From Pseudarthrobacter sp. W1I19 (GTDB taxonomy: Bacteria > Actinomycetota > Actinomycetes > Actinomycetales > Micrococcaceae): 64,000 nucleotides of DNA. The notes under the pieces were generated by a model. That model ran no database searches, was not told where the DNA came from, and saw only the letters and a program-made list of their open reading frames with translations. The translations under genes and the position numbers were made by a program. Location of the stretch: assembly GCF_030817835.1 (NCBI RefSeq), contig NZ_JAUSZR010000001.1, positions 3,410,001-3,474,000 on the forward strand. Reading direction: 5' to 3'. Every line of letters begins with the position of its first letter. Position 1 is the stretch's first letter. This document shows, one piece after another, positions 26,391 through 36,414 of the stretch.

Positions 26391-26857
26391 TCAACTCTTC
26401 CGGGCCGCCACTGCCTCGGACAGCGATTTCAGCCCGCGTTCGAAGTCCGATCCCACCAGCTTGTCCATGTTCATAAAGAGCGCGAACAGCTTGGCAGCGC
26501 CTTTGTTTTCCCCTGTCATCACCCAGGTGACCTCGGTGCCGCCGGGTACGGGGGTGAAGGTAAAGGTGGTGGGGTTCAGGGCTTTGAACGGCTTGTTGAA
26601 CTGCAGGCGGACGTGGATCCGGCTGGATGGTTCCGACTCGACGATCTCCATGGTTCCGCTGCCGGCTTTGCGGTTGCCGCTCCCTCGTAGCCTGCGCCCA
26701 CGCCTGATTCGCTGCCGAAGTAGCGCCGGCTCATGCCCGGATCCACGGTCTCCCACGGCGACCATTTGGTCCACTCGTGGAAGCTGTTGACCACCGGGAA
26801 AACGTCTTCGGCGGGAGCAGGGATGACCGCGCTGCGGCGGACTTCATAAGTGGACAT
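26391..26857 (-). pseudogene. SRPBCC (polyketide cyclase-like) protein, split by a frameshift
   Basis: The first frame (from ATG 26857) gives MSTYEVRRSAVIPAPAEDVF and WTKWSPWETVDPGMSRRYFG, the N-terminal half of an SRPBCC fold. It then runs into unrelated sequence. The second frame continues with SGNRKAGSGTMEIVESEPSS, then FTFTPVPGGTEVTWVMTGEN and a C-terminal helix, the second half of the same fold. Minus-strand TAC GAG GGA GCG would become the family-like Y-E-W-S-G-N-R-K if one T were restored after GAG (about 26688-26693). The intact protein would be about 155 aa. It is either a decayed gene or a sequence error. Confidence 0.82.
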
Positions 26858-26897
26858 GGCCCTAAGCATAGGAGCGGGGGGCTCCGCCTGGGTAGCT

Positions 26898-27827
26898 TCA
26901 AGCCAGTGGAGCGCCCAGCACCACGTTCACTGGTTCCTTGCCCTCCAGCATCAGCCTGATCTGCTGCTTGACCAGCCGGACCATGCGCGGAAACATCGCC
27001 GAACTGGCCCCGCCCACATGCGGAGTGATCAGCACGCCGGGCGTCGTCCACAGCGGATGGCCCGCCGGCAGCGGTTCGGGATCCGTCACGTCCAGGGCCG
27101 CGCGCAACCGCCCGGCTGACGTCTCCGCCAGCAGCGCATCAGTGTCGGCGACCGGGCCGCGCGCCACGTTCACCAGCAGCGCGCCGTCCCGCATCGCCGC
27201 CAGGAACTTCGCGTCCACCAGCTGCCGGGTCTGCTCGCTGAGGGGAACGCTTACCACCACAATCTCGTGCAGCGGCAACTGCTCATACAGGGAGTCGATC
27301 CCGTAGATTTTTCCGCCGGCATCCTCGCGTTCGCGGCTGGCCATCCGGGTTACCTCGGTTTCGAACGGCAGCAGCCGTGCCTCGATGGCCTTGCCCACTC
27401 CCCCGTAGCCCACCAACAGCACCCGCCGGTCGGCCAGGCTGGGCCGCTGGCTGTTGTCCCAGGTTCCGGTGGCCTGATTGCGGGCAAAATCAGCCAGGCC
27501 GCGCTGGCTGGCGATCATCATGCCTAAGGCGAGTTCCGCCGTCGAGGTCTCATGGACCCCCGCCGCGTTGGCGAAAAGGCACCCTTCGGGCAGCACGTCC
27601 GCCACGCCGTCGTACCCGATGGACTGGCTCTGGACCAGCCCGACGTCCACACCGTCCAGGGCCGCCAGCGCTCCAGGCTTGCCCATGTAGGGCGGCACCA
27701 ACAGGTCGATCCGGCCCTCCGGGGCGGGCCCGGTGAGATCCCAGAGGAGAAGTTCGACGCCGGCGCTGACCTCCAGCGCATCCAGCAGCTTCTGGTCGGG
27801 CAGGGCCACCCGCAGCGGCGCGCTCAT
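26898..27827 (-). CDS. D-isomer-specific 2-hydroxyacid dehydrogenase
   Basis: 309 aa. NAD-binding motif VGYGGVGKAIEARLLPF at about 140-156. The catalytic triad is visible: Arg in VNVARGPV, Glu in DVTDPEPLP and His in ITPHVGG. It overlaps the DeoR regulator gene by 4 bp (ATGA) and so shares its promoter and the operator at 28652-28667. Its substrate is unknown. In the sulfoquinovose context, oxidation of sulfolactate to sulfopyruvate, or an unrelated glyoxylate-type reduction, are both possible. It is not related to YihU, the beta-hydroxyacid-type sulfolactaldehyde reductase of E. coli. Confidence 0.9.
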   Translation of the reverse strand: MSAPLRVALPDQKLLDALEVSAGVELLLWDLTGPAPEGRIDLLVPPYMGKPGALAALDGVDVGLVQSQSIGYDGVADVLPEGCLFANAAGVHETSTAELALGMMIASQRGLADFARNQATGTWDNSQRPSLADRRVLLVGYGGVGKAIEARLLPFETEVTRMASREREDAGGKIYGIDSLYEQLPLHEIVVVSVPLSEQTRQLVDAKFLAAMRDGALLVNVARGPVADTDALLAETSAGRLRAALDVTDPEPLPAGHPLWTTPGVLITPHVGGASSAMFPRMVRLVKQQIRLMLEGKEPVNVVLGAPLA

Positions 27828-28606
27828 GCGGCCACCACGAGCTTCACGTTGGCGGCGCCCAGTGCGTCCTCGATCTCCGGCGGCGGTGGTGCGTCGGTCA
27901 CCAGCACGTCCGCGGCGTCAAACGCGGCCAGCCGGGCCAGTGCGTACCGGAGCATCTTCTGGTGCGTGGCCACTACGACCACCTGTTCCGCAGAGTTCAT
28001 GAGGGCGATCTTAGTGGCGCGCTCCACATCCCGCTCAATGTAAAACGCCTCGTCGTGGATCCCGCTGACGCCGATAAAGGCCGTCTTGGCACGAAGGCCT
28101 GCAGCGGCGCTGACCGTCATGGGGCCATTGAACGCCTGGCTGTCCAGGAGCAGTTCACCGCCCAGGCAGATGGTCCGCGCCGCCGTCAGCTGCAGGCACC
28201 GCTGGATGGCGGGCGCCGAGTGCGTGATGATGGTGCCCGTGAAGGAAGCGGGGAGCTCCTGCGCGATCTGGTACGTGGTGGTGCCGGCATCCAGGATGAT
28301 GGCGTCCCGCTCCCCGATCATTGCAACGCAGGCCAATGCCACCCGTTGCTTGGCGTCCGCATCCTCCCGGACCCGGGCCGCGAAGTCCGCGTTCTGGCCG
28401 CCGGTGTGGAGGGCGCTGACGCCACCGTGAACCACCCGGACCAGGCCAAGCTTGGACAGCACCCGGGTGTCCCGGCGCACCGTCATGTCAGAAACAGCAA
28501 ACGTCTCGGCCAAGTCGGTGGTGGAAATGAAGCCCCGCCGGCCCAGCTCGTCCAAAATAGTGCGCTGGCGGGGCGTCAGCGGGCCCTCTTCACGTGCGTT
28601 GCTCAT
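27824..28606 (-). CDS. DeoR-family regulator, probable controller of the sulfoquinovose locus
   Basis: 260 aa. The N-terminal DeoR helix-turn-helix is at about 10-65: LTPRQRTILDELGRRGFIS, then VSDMTVRRDTRVLSKLG and the signature VVHGGVSAL. The C-terminal DeoRC sugar-phosphate sensor (about 85-245) includes ILDAGTTTYQIAQEL and GVSGIHDEAFYI. E. coli controls sulfoquinovose genes with a DeoR-type repressor (CsqR/YihW), so an analogous role is inferred. The same palindrome occurs in its own promoter and in the divergent promoter of the catabolic genes. The ATG at 28606 was chosen for the purine-rich AGGAAGAAGAGGAA upstream. Confidence 0.9.
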   Translation of the reverse strand: MSNAREEGPLTPRQRTILDELGRRGFISTTDLAETFAVSDMTVRRDTRVLSKLGLVRVVHGGVSALHTGGQNADFAARVREDADAKQRVALACVAMIGERDAIILDAGTTTYQIAQELPASFTGTIITHSAPAIQRCLQLTAARTICLGGELLLDSQAFNGPMTVSAAAGLRAKTAFIGVSGIHDEAFYIERDVERATKIALMNSAEQVVVVATHQKMLRYALARLAAFDAADVLVTDAPPPPEIEDALGAANVKLVVAA

Positions 28607-28651
28607 TTCCTCTTCTTCCTGCCCCATGTGCCGGACACCGGCCCGGCGCAA

Positions 28652-28667
28652 TGTTGCTATTCCAACA
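28652..28667. promoter_or_regulatory. palindromic operator copy 1 (deoR-type gene promoter)
   Basis: TGTTG-CTATTC-CAACA, 46 bp upstream of the DeoR start codon and 10 bp beyond the end of the oxidoreductase gene. It is identical to the copy at 29889-29904 at 14 of 16 positions. Autoregulation is inferred. Confidence 0.7.
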
Positions 28668-28676
28668 CCAATCTAC

Positions 28677-29876
<1,200 letters not shown>

Positions 29877-29888
29877 CTATACAGAAAG

Positions 29889-29904
29889 TGTTGTTTTTCC
29901 AACA
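29889..29904. promoter_or_regulatory. palindromic operator copy 2 (divergent sulfoquinovose promoter)
   Basis: TGTTG-TTTTTC-CAACA in the 135-bp divergent gap. It overlaps the -35 element of the rightward promoter (29891-29896). It also covers the likely -35 of the leftward one, whose -10 would be TATAGT at about 29876-29881 on the minus strand. A repressor bound here could close both directions. Confidence 0.75.
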
Positions 29905-29919
29905 TAGCGTGTGTATATT
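29891..29919 (+). promoter_or_regulatory. sigma-70-type promoter of the kinase-aldolase-transporter operon
   Basis: TTGTTT (29891-29896) and TATATT (29914-29919) are separated by exactly 17 bp, 36 bp before the kinase start codon. The region is strikingly AT-rich compared with its surroundings. Confidence 0.65.
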
Positions 29920-29954
29920 TCTTCAATACCAGCCAAACTACAACGAGGTGGAAC

Positions 29955-30869
29955 GTGCCCCAACCGTCAACCGGAACCCTGCTCTTCGTAGGCTGCGCCA
30001 CTCTTGACTCCATCGCCCTGGTCCAGGATTACCCCGCCGCGGACAGCCGCACCGTTGCGTCAGGCTTCGCGACGGCGGGCGGCGGCCCTGCCGCCACCGC
30101 AGCCGTTGCGGCAGTGAGGGCCGGTGCCAGCACAGCGTTCGCCGGGGTCCTCGGCACGGACGAGGAAGGCGAGCGCATTATCTTGGGCCTGCAGGCGGAA
30201 GGCGTGGACACGTCCGCCGTGATCCGTGATTCGACCGTCAAGACCGGCGCCAGCGTCATCGTGGTCAGCCAGGCCACCGAGAGCCGCGCCATCGTCACCC
30301 GCCCCGTGCCGCCCGTCAGCTTCCCCGCCGGCAGCCGCTTCCACGAATTGCTCGCATCCGCAGCCTGGGTCCACGTGGACCACCTGGGCTGGAACGCCGT
30401 CGCTTCCGCGCCCGGCTTCACCCCGGGCCGGCTGAACATCAGCGTGGACGCCGGCAACCCCATCCCGTCTTTCAGTCCGCAAGGCGTCGCCCTCTACGTC
30501 CCCACCATCGAGCGGCTCCGCGCAGACTACGGCGTGGACCACTCCGCCGGGGACCTGCTCCGGAAAGCCATCGACTACGGCGCCTCCGCCGTCGTCGCCA
30601 CCGCCGGCTCTGACGGTGCGTGGGTCCTGGAACGGGGCGGCGAACCCGTCCACGTTCCGGCCACGCCGGCCACCATCGTTTCCACCCTGGGCGCCGGCGA
30701 TGTGTACCACGGCGCCCTGCTCGCCGCCGTCGCCGCCAACCTCCCGCTGGTAGAAGCCGCCGCTTTCGCCGGCCGCACCGCCTCCGCATCGTGCGCCGGC
30801 CTCGACGGCCGCTCCGCCATCCCCCGCCAAACCATCAAACCCGTCCTAGCCTCCAACCTGCCTAGCTGA
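29955..30869 (+). CDS. PfkB-family kinase, probable 6-deoxy-6-sulfofructose kinase (YihV-like)
   Basis: 304 aa ribokinase/PfkB fold. The substrate-side motif ATAGGGPAATAAVAAVRAGA is nearly the same as in E. coli YihV (GGGPAATAAVAA). The catalytic Asp and anion hole are in STLGAGDVYHGAL near the C-terminus. It should phosphorylate sulfofructose at C1 with ATP. The start is GTG at 29955 behind GAGGTGG, and the frame is open upstream without other support. It is followed 12 bp later by the aldolase, first in an operon running to the isomerase. Confidence 0.9.
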   Translation: MPQPSTGTLLFVGCATLDSIALVQDYPAADSRTVASGFATAGGGPAATAAVAAVRAGASTAFAGVLGTDEEGERIILGLQAEGVDTSAVIRDSTVKTGASVIVVSQATESRAIVTRPVPPVSFPAGSRFHELLASAAWVHVDHLGWNAVASAPGFTPGRLNISVDAGNPIPSFSPQGVALYVPTIERLRADYGVDHSAGDLLRKAIDYGASAVVATAGSDGAWVLERGGEPVHVPATPATIVSTLGAGDVYHGALLAAVAANLPLVEAAAFAGRTASASCAGLDGRSAIPRQTIKPVLASNLPS

Positions 30870-30881
30870 AAGAAGCAGCAC

Positions 30882-31766
30882 ATGACCGCCACTGACCTTT
30901 CCCCGCTGCAACGCCCGTCCGGCGCCTTCGCGATGCTCGCCGTGGACCAGCGCGAGGCGATGCGCAACATGATCGCCGAACACCAGGAAACCCCCGTCAC
31001 GGACCAGGACCTGCAGGACTTCAAGCTGCAGGCCGCCAGAATCCTCACGCCCTACGCCTCAGGCGTCCTGATCGACCGCCAGTTCGCCCTGGACCAGGCC
31101 ATCGCAGACAACGTGGTGGACCCCAGCTGCGGACTGATCGCCTCCGCTGACCACTTCGAATCGGCGCACGGCGAACTGGTGGGCGAGGTAACCATCGACC
31201 GCCTGGTGGACCCCCACAAATACAAGGCCCTGGGAGTGAAGGCCCTCAAGCTCCTGGTGCTGTACCGCCCGGACGAGCCCGCCGAAGGCCGCGTGGCCAT
31301 GGTCCGTGAATTCGTGGACATCTGCCGGTCCGCCGGACTCATCAGCATCATCGAACCCGTCTCCCGCAAACCCCTGGCCGGCGGTGACTTCGACTGGAAC
31401 GCCGGCATCCTCGCCGCTGCCAAGGAACTCGGCAGCCTGGGCGCCGACCTCTACAAGGCCGAGGTCCCCTTCCACGGCAAGGCACCCGAAACCGAAGTCC
31501 GCGCAGCCTGCGCCGAACTGACCAACGCCATCGACGGCCCGTGGGTGGTCCTGTCCTCAGGTGTCCCCGAGGACGTCTTCCCCGACGCCGTCCGCTGGGC
31601 CTGCCTGGAAGGCGCCAGCGGCTTCCTCTCCGGACGCGCCGTCTGGGCGTCCTGCATCGGCGCGCCCGACGTCGTCGAATCCCTGTCCACTGACGCCGTC
31701 CGCCGGCTGCAGCGCCTCTGCGCCGTGGTTGACGACGTCGTCTCGTCACAGAGGTCCAACGCATAG
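30882..31766 (+). CDS. 6-deoxy-6-sulfofructose-1-phosphate aldolase (YihT-like)
   Basis: 294 aa, class I (Schiff-base) aldolase of the LacD/YihT family. It matches the remembered E. coli YihT closely: GAFAMLAVDQREAMR at 14-28, LISIIEPV, GADLYKAEVP with the presumed catalytic Lys192, VVLSSGVPEDVFPDAVR and GASGFLSGRAVWAS. YihT cleaves sulfofructose 1-phosphate to DHAP and 3-sulfolactaldehyde. Tagatose-bisphosphate aldolase is the alternative for the family, but the context with YihS and YihV homologues argues for the sulfosugar. Confidence 0.92.
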   Translation: MTATDLSPLQRPSGAFAMLAVDQREAMRNMIAEHQETPVTDQDLQDFKLQAARILTPYASGVLIDRQFALDQAIADNVVDPSCGLIASADHFESAHGELVGEVTIDRLVDPHKYKALGVKALKLLVLYRPDEPAEGRVAMVREFVDICRSAGLISIIEPVSRKPLAGGDFDWNAGILAAAKELGSLGADLYKAEVPFHGKAPETEVRAACAELTNAIDGPWVVLSSGVPEDVFPDAVRWACLEGASGFLSGRAVWASCIGAPDVVESLSTDAVRRLQRLCAVVDDVVSSQRSNA

Positions 31767-31859
31767 CGCTCCCGGAGCGCAACAGCGTCCTGGCAGTACC
31801 CACCCGCTTTTCCGCAGTCAAGTAACAAGGCATAGCAAAAACTCAACGAGGAGATTATT

Positions 31860-33146
31860 GTGAGTCAGATTTCACGCAGGCAGGCCATGGCCCTTCTCGG
31901 GGCGCTGGGCTTCGGTGCCACCGCGGCAGCATGCGCCGGACCCGGTGGATCCACTGCACCCGGTGGTGCCACCGGACCGGCCGCACCCGCCACCGGCAAC
32001 GTCACCGGCAGGGTGTCCTTCGCGCACTGGCGCGGCGAGGACAAAGCGGTGTTTGACGAACTCATCAAGCGCTTCGCAGCAATGCACGACGGCGTGGAGG
32101 TGGCCCAAGACATCTCCACCTCCAACGACTACAACGCCCAGGGCCTGCAGAAGGTCCGGGGTGCAGCCATCGGCGACGCCTTCGCCACTTTCCGCGGCGC
32201 CCAATTCAAGAACTTCACCGAAGCCGGGATCTACACCGAGCTCAAGAACAGCAAGGCTGTTTCCAACTACCAGGAGGGCCTGCTGTCCGCCGGAAAGTCC
32301 GGCGAGAGCCAGCTGGGACTGCCGTACCAGGTGGTGTTCCCCATGCCCATGGCCAACGTGGACCTGTTCGACAAGGCCGGCGCCGACATCGCACCCAAGG
32401 ACTGGGACGCGTTCCTGGGCATGTGCGAAAAGCTCGCTTCCTCCGGCGTGGTTCCCATCTCCTGGCCGGGCGGCGATGTGGGAAACGGCGGCCAGCTGTT
32501 CAATTGCATGATCGCCAACAACGCACCGGTCGATGACATGTGCGCCCAGATCGAGCAGGGCAAGCTCAAGTGCACCGACGACTGGTTCATCAAGATGCTG
32601 AACCAGTACAAGCAGCTGGTCCCGTACCTGCAGTCCAACGCCACCGGCACGGCCGTGGAACCGGCGCAGAACCTGTTCTCGCAGGGCAAGGCCGCCATGC
32701 TGGCCACCGGGTCGTACCACATCGCCGCCGTCCGCGGGCTGGGCGCCACCTTCCCCATCGAGCTGGTGTTCCCCAACACGTCGGACGGCAACGGCAAGTA
32801 TGAGGGCGCCTATAACGCCACGTTCATCCTGGGCGTCAATGCCGCCAGCAAGAACCAGGCAGCCGCCGCGGCGTGGATCGACTTCCTGTCAGAGCCGGAA
32901 AACGCCGGCTACTACGCCAACCAGACAGCGCAGCACGTGTCCGTCAAGGACGTCGAATACACCAACCCGGACCTCAAGCGCCTGAGCCCGTGGCTGGACA
33001 AGAAGACGGCCCTGGCCGCCCGGTTCCAGTTCCAGAACCTGGACGTCCGCAACGCCGTGGAAGCCAGCGCGACGGCGGTCATCTCCGGCACCAGCCCGGA
33101 GCAGGCAGCCGACGCCGCCCAGAAGATTGTTGACGAACGGCTATGA
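31860..33146 (+). CDS. sugar ABC transporter substrate-binding lipoprotein, probable sulfoquinovose(ide) binder
   Basis: 428 aa, family 1 solute-binding protein. The N-terminus SRRQAMALLGALGFGATAAAC has a twin-arginine pair and a lipobox-like end (AAAC), so it is probably a Tat-exported lipoprotein. Binding-protein features include VSFAHWRGEDKAVFDELIKR and a C-terminal helical lobe. The start is GTG at 31860 behind GAGGAG. It follows the aldolase after 93 bp and overlaps the first permease by 4 bp. The ligand is inferred from the locus; relatives in other sulfoglycolytic clusters bind sulfoquinovosyl glycerol. Confidence 0.9.
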   Translation: MSQISRRQAMALLGALGFGATAAACAGPGGSTAPGGATGPAAPATGNVTGRVSFAHWRGEDKAVFDELIKRFAAMHDGVEVAQDISTSNDYNAQGLQKVRGAAIGDAFATFRGAQFKNFTEAGIYTELKNSKAVSNYQEGLLSAGKSGESQLGLPYQVVFPMPMANVDLFDKAGADIAPKDWDAFLGMCEKLASSGVVPISWPGGDVGNGGQLFNCMIANNAPVDDMCAQIEQGKLKCTDDWFIKMLNQYKQLVPYLQSNATGTAVEPAQNLFSQGKAAMLATGSYHIAAVRGLGATFPIELVFPNTSDGNGKYEGAYNATFILGVNAASKNQAAAAAWIDFLSEPENAGYYANQTAQHVSVKDVEYTNPDLKRLSPWLDKKTALAARFQFQNLDVRNAVEASATAVISGTSPEQAADAAQKIVDERL

Positions 33147-34102
33147 GCATCCATCCCGGAACGGCGTCGGAGCGAAGGGCGCCGGACACGCATACCGAAA
33201 CCGGTGCGAAGAAGCGCCGCCGCTCCCCCACCCGGGTGAATCCGGCGCTGTACCTCTTCCCGCTTCCCGCCGTCGCCATCATCGCGTTCTTCCTGGTGAT
33301 GCCCACCCTGCAGGCCTTCCAGTACGCCATCACGGACTGGAACGGGTTCTCGGCGGCCTTCAACTACGTGGGGCTGGACAACTTCATCCGGGCCTTCACC
33401 AAGGACTCGCTGTTCACCAACGCGCTGACCAACAACCTCAAGTTCGTGCTGCTGGTGGTGATCGCGCAGACGGCGTTCTCGCTGATCCTGGCCCTGATGC
33501 TGACAAAGAACTCCCGCGGCAGCATCCTGCTCCGCGCCCTGTTCTTCTTCCCCACCATCCTGTCCTCGGTCTCCGTGGCCTTCATCTGGAAGTTCATCTA
33601 CGACCCCAACTTCGGCCTGGCCAACGCGGTCCTGGGCACCGTCGGCCTGGACGCACTGCAGGGCTCCTACCTCGGCAACAACGCCCAGGCGCTGTACTGG
33701 GTGGCCGTCACCCAGGTGTGGTTCCACGCAGGGCAGATGATGGTGGTCTACATCGCCGGCCTGCAGTCCATTCCCCGCGAACTCTACGAGGCAGCGGAGA
33801 TGGACGGCGCGGGCAAGTGGCAGCAGTTCAAATCCATCACCTGGCCGTTTGTGGCCCCAGCAACCTCCATCGTGGTTGCCTACACCACCGTCCAGTCGTT
33901 CAAGGCGTTCGACCTGATCCTCGGCATTGCGGGCAACCCGCCCAAGAGCTCCCTGGACATCCTCTCCACCCGTATCTACAGCACTTTTGCCAACTCGGAG
34001 TTCGGCTACGCCGCCGCCCAATCGATCATCTTCATGGCGATGATCGCCCTGGTCACCTGGCTGCAGCGCCGGCTCCTCCGCCTCACCCCGAAGGGGGAAT
34101 GA
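33143..34102 (+). CDS. sugar ABC transporter permease (MalF-type)
   Basis: 319 aa, six or so membrane helices after a basic hydrophilic N-terminus (about 1-35). The EAA loop that contacts the ATPase is EAAEMDGAGKWQQFKSITWP at about 214-233. It works with the binding protein before it and the permease after it. No ATPase gene is present in the cluster, so a shared MsiK-like ATPase elsewhere in the genome is expected, as is usual in actinobacteria. Confidence 0.92.
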   Translation: MSIHPGTASERRAPDTHTETGAKKRRRSPTRVNPALYLFPLPAVAIIAFFLVMPTLQAFQYAITDWNGFSAAFNYVGLDNFIRAFTKDSLFTNALTNNLKFVLLVVIAQTAFSLILALMLTKNSRGSILLRALFFFPTILSSVSVAFIWKFIYDPNFGLANAVLGTVGLDALQGSYLGNNAQALYWVAVTQVWFHAGQMMVVYIAGLQSIPRELYEAAEMDGAGKWQQFKSITWPFVAPATSIVVAYTTVQSFKAFDLILGIAGNPPKSSLDILSTRIYSTFANSEFGYAAAQSIIFMAMIALVTWLQRRLLRLTPKGE

Positions 34103-34106
34103 CAGC

Positions 34107-34922
34107 ATGCTCGCGTCAATAACCCGCCGCGGAATCCTCGCGATCTACGCGGTCATCATCATCGTTCCGCTCACCGTGGTGGGGTTCGGCAGCTTCAAGT
34201 CCACGCAGGAACTCTTTGCCGGGCCGTTCAGCCTGCCGCAGTCCCTCTCTCCCGCCAACTACGCCGAGGTGATCGGCGGCCAGGACCTGGGTTCCTCGTT
34301 CTGGAACAGCGTCATTGTCACCGCCGTCTCCGTGCCGCTCACCCTGTTCCTGGCCAGCCTTGCCGGCTACGCCGTGTCCCGGCTCAAGGGCTTTATCTCC
34401 TGGGCCATCTTCGGTTTCCTGGTCCTGGGCATGGCCATCCCGGCGCAGGCCAACATGGTGCCGCTGTACGTCCTTTTCGGCCGGTTAGGGCTGCTGGACA
34501 ACCTCACTGGCCTGATCCTGGCCAACGTGGTGTCCACCCTGCCCATCGCCGTCTTTATCCTGGGCGGGTTCATGCGGACCCTGCCCCGCGAACTGTACGA
34601 AGCATCCTCCATTGACGGGACCGGCCCGTGGCGGACCTACGTCTCGATCGCCCTGCCGCTGTCCGCTCCGTCCATCGCCGCCGCTGCGATCTTCCTGTTC
34701 GTCATCCACTGGAACGAACTGCTGTATCCGCTGCTGTTCATCCAGTCCCCCGGCAACCGCACCCTGCCGCTGGCACTGCTCAGCTTCCAGGGCGAGTTCC
34801 AGACCAACTACCCGCTGCTGTTCGCCGGCGTCATCCTGGCCTCCCTGCCCGTGGTGGTGGCGTACATCTTCCTGCAGCGGTACTTCGTGGCCGGCATCAC
34901 GGCCGGCGCAAGCAAAGGATGA
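34107..34922 (+). CDS. sugar ABC transporter permease (MalG-type)
   Basis: 271 aa, six membrane helices. The EAA loop is YEASSIDGTGPWRTYVSIAL at about 165-184. The second half of the importer, 4 bp after the MalF-type gene. Confidence 0.92.
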   Translation: MLASITRRGILAIYAVIIIVPLTVVGFGSFKSTQELFAGPFSLPQSLSPANYAEVIGGQDLGSSFWNSVIVTAVSVPLTLFLASLAGYAVSRLKGFISWAIFGFLVLGMAIPAQANMVPLYVLFGRLGLLDNLTGLILANVVSTLPIAVFILGGFMRTLPRELYEASSIDGTGPWRTYVSIALPLSAPSIAAAAIFLFVIHWNELLYPLLFIQSPGNRTLPLALLSFQGEFQTNYPLLFAGVILASLPVVVAYIFLQRYFVAGITAGASKG

Positions 34923-34974
34923 GGCACCGGCAAGAGATGACCGGACCCCGCCTGGCCCAACGAAAGGCACATCA

Positions 34975-36414
34975 GTGAACCTCAAATCAGCCCGACACCT
35001 GGTGAACGGCACCTGGCATGCGGCCGGAACGTCGAAGGACGTCACGGATCCCGGAAACGGCAGCACCGTGGGCGAGGTCGCCTGGGGAACCGCCCAGGAC
35101 GCCACCCTGGCAGCCGACGCGGCCGCCGAAGCCTTCGCCTCCTGGTCCCGCACCACGGTCCGCAACCGTGCGGACCTGCTCCGCAACGCCGCCGACCTCC
35201 TGGCCGAACGCAGGGACGAACTGGCCCACACCCTGGCGCTGGAAGCCGGCAAACGGCTCCCCGAGGCGCAGGGCGAAGTGGACTTCTCCGTGGAATACTT
35301 CCGCTGGTTCGCCGAGCAGGTCCGCCGCTCCACCGGCACTGTCAGCCCGCCTGAGCTGCACGGCCGCCGCCACCTCAGCCTCCGCAAGCCCATCGGCGTC
35401 GCGCTAAGCCTCACGCCCTGGAACTTTCCCGTGTCCATCCAGGCCCGGAAACTGGCAGCCATGCTGGCCGCCGGCTGCACGGTGGTAGGCCGGGTTTCCG
35501 AGAAAGCGCCGCTCGCAGCCACCGGGCTGTTCGAGGTACTGCACGACGCCGGGTTCCCGGCCGGGGTGGTCAACCTGGTCCACGGCCCGTCCAGGGACGT
35601 TACCTCCGCGCTGCTCCAGCACCCGGCCGTGCGTGCCGTCAGCTTCACCGGCTCCACCGGCGTGGGCCGCCAGATCATGGCCTCAGCTTCGGAGCGGGTG
35701 GTCCGGCCGCTGCTGGAACTCGGGGGCAACGCGCCCTTCATTGTGTTCGAGGACGCGGACCTGGACGCCGCCGTCGAGGGTGCTGTGCTGGGCCGGCTCC
35801 GCAACACCGGCCAGTCCTGCGTGGCGGCCAACCGCTTCCTGGTACAGGACAGCATCGCCGAAGAGTTCGCCCGGAAGCTGGGCGCCCGCTTCGATGCAAT
35901 GAGCATCGGGCACGGCGTTCCCGACGGCGGAACACCCGTCCCGGACCTTGGCCCGATGATCGACGCCGACCGCGTCTCGGCCGTCCAGGCCCTCGTTGAC
36001 GATGCGCTGGAGCGCGGCGCCCGCCGCGTCACGCAACGGACATCCGTCCCTGGACACGGCGCGTTTATGGCACCCACGCTGCTGATGGACGTCCCCGGGG
36101 ACGCACCCCTGGTGAGTGAAGAAGTCTTCGGCCCGGCGGCCGGCGTCGTCACCTTCTCTTCGGAGGAGGACGCAATCCGCAAGGCAAACGCCACCGAAAT
36201 GGGACTCGCCGCCTACGTGTGGAGCGGCAATGCCAGGCGCGCGTGGGATGTTCCGGAGCGGCTGGAAGCCGGCATTGTGGGGGTCAACGATCCCCTGCCG
36301 TCCGTGGCGTTTGCCCCGATGGGCGGGGTCAAGCAGTCCGGCCTGGGCCGCGAAGGATCGGACCTCGGCCTGGAAGAGTTCGAGGAGGTCCAGTACGTGG
36401 CCTGGCGGCCGTAA
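34975..36414 (+). CDS. aldehyde dehydrogenase, probable 3-sulfolactaldehyde dehydrogenase
   Basis: 479 aa NAD(P)-dependent aldehyde dehydrogenase of the succinate-semialdehyde (GabD-like) group. The cofactor motif is FTGSTGVGRQ, the general base Glu248 lies in LLELGGNAPF and the nucleophile Cys282 in NTGQSCVAANRF. In this operon it should oxidise sulfolactaldehyde from the aldolase to 3-sulfolactate, as in sulfo-ED and several other sulfoglycolytic pathways. The E. coli route instead reduces it to DHPS. The start is GTG at 34975 behind AAAGG. It abuts the exporter gene directly. Confidence 0.88.
   Translation: MNLKSARHLVNGTWHAAGTSKDVTDPGNGSTVGEVAWGTAQDATLAADAAAEAFASWSRTTVRNRADLLRNAADLLAERRDELAHTLALEAGKRLPEAQGEVDFSVEYFRWFAEQVRRSTGTVSPPELHGRRHLSLRKPIGVALSLTPWNFPVSIQARKLAAMLAAGCTVVGRVSEKAPLAATGLFEVLHDAGFPAGVVNLVHGPSRDVTSALLQHPAVRAVSFTGSTGVGRQIMASASERVVRPLLELGGNAPFIVFEDADLDAAVEGAVLGRLRNTGQSCVAANRFLVQDSIAEEFARKLGARFDAMSIGHGVPDGGTPVPDLGPMIDADRVSAVQALVDDALERGARRVTQRTSVPGHGAFMAPTLLMDVPGDAPLVSEEVFGPAAGVVTFSSEEDAIRKANATEMGLAAYVWSGNARRAWDVPERLEAGIVGVNDPLPSVAFAPMGGVKQSGLGREGSDLGLEEFEEVQYVAWRP

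Noticed and set aside
26898..27827. Reading the hydroxyacid dehydrogenase as the sulfolactaldehyde reductase of the pathway
   Set aside because: The E. coli reductase YihU is a beta-hydroxyacid dehydrogenase with a different fold and motifs; this protein has the Arg/Glu/His triad of D-2-hydroxyacid dehydrogenases.
30882..31766. Annotation of the aldolase as tagatose-1,6-bisphosphate aldolase
   Set aside because: The family includes that enzyme, but the sequence is closest in memory to YihT and the neighbours are YihS- and YihV-like.
34485..36194. 569-aa minus-strand open frame across the permease and aldehyde dehydrogenase genes
   Set aside because: Spans two real genes on the other strand and is Ser/Arg-rich without a family match.
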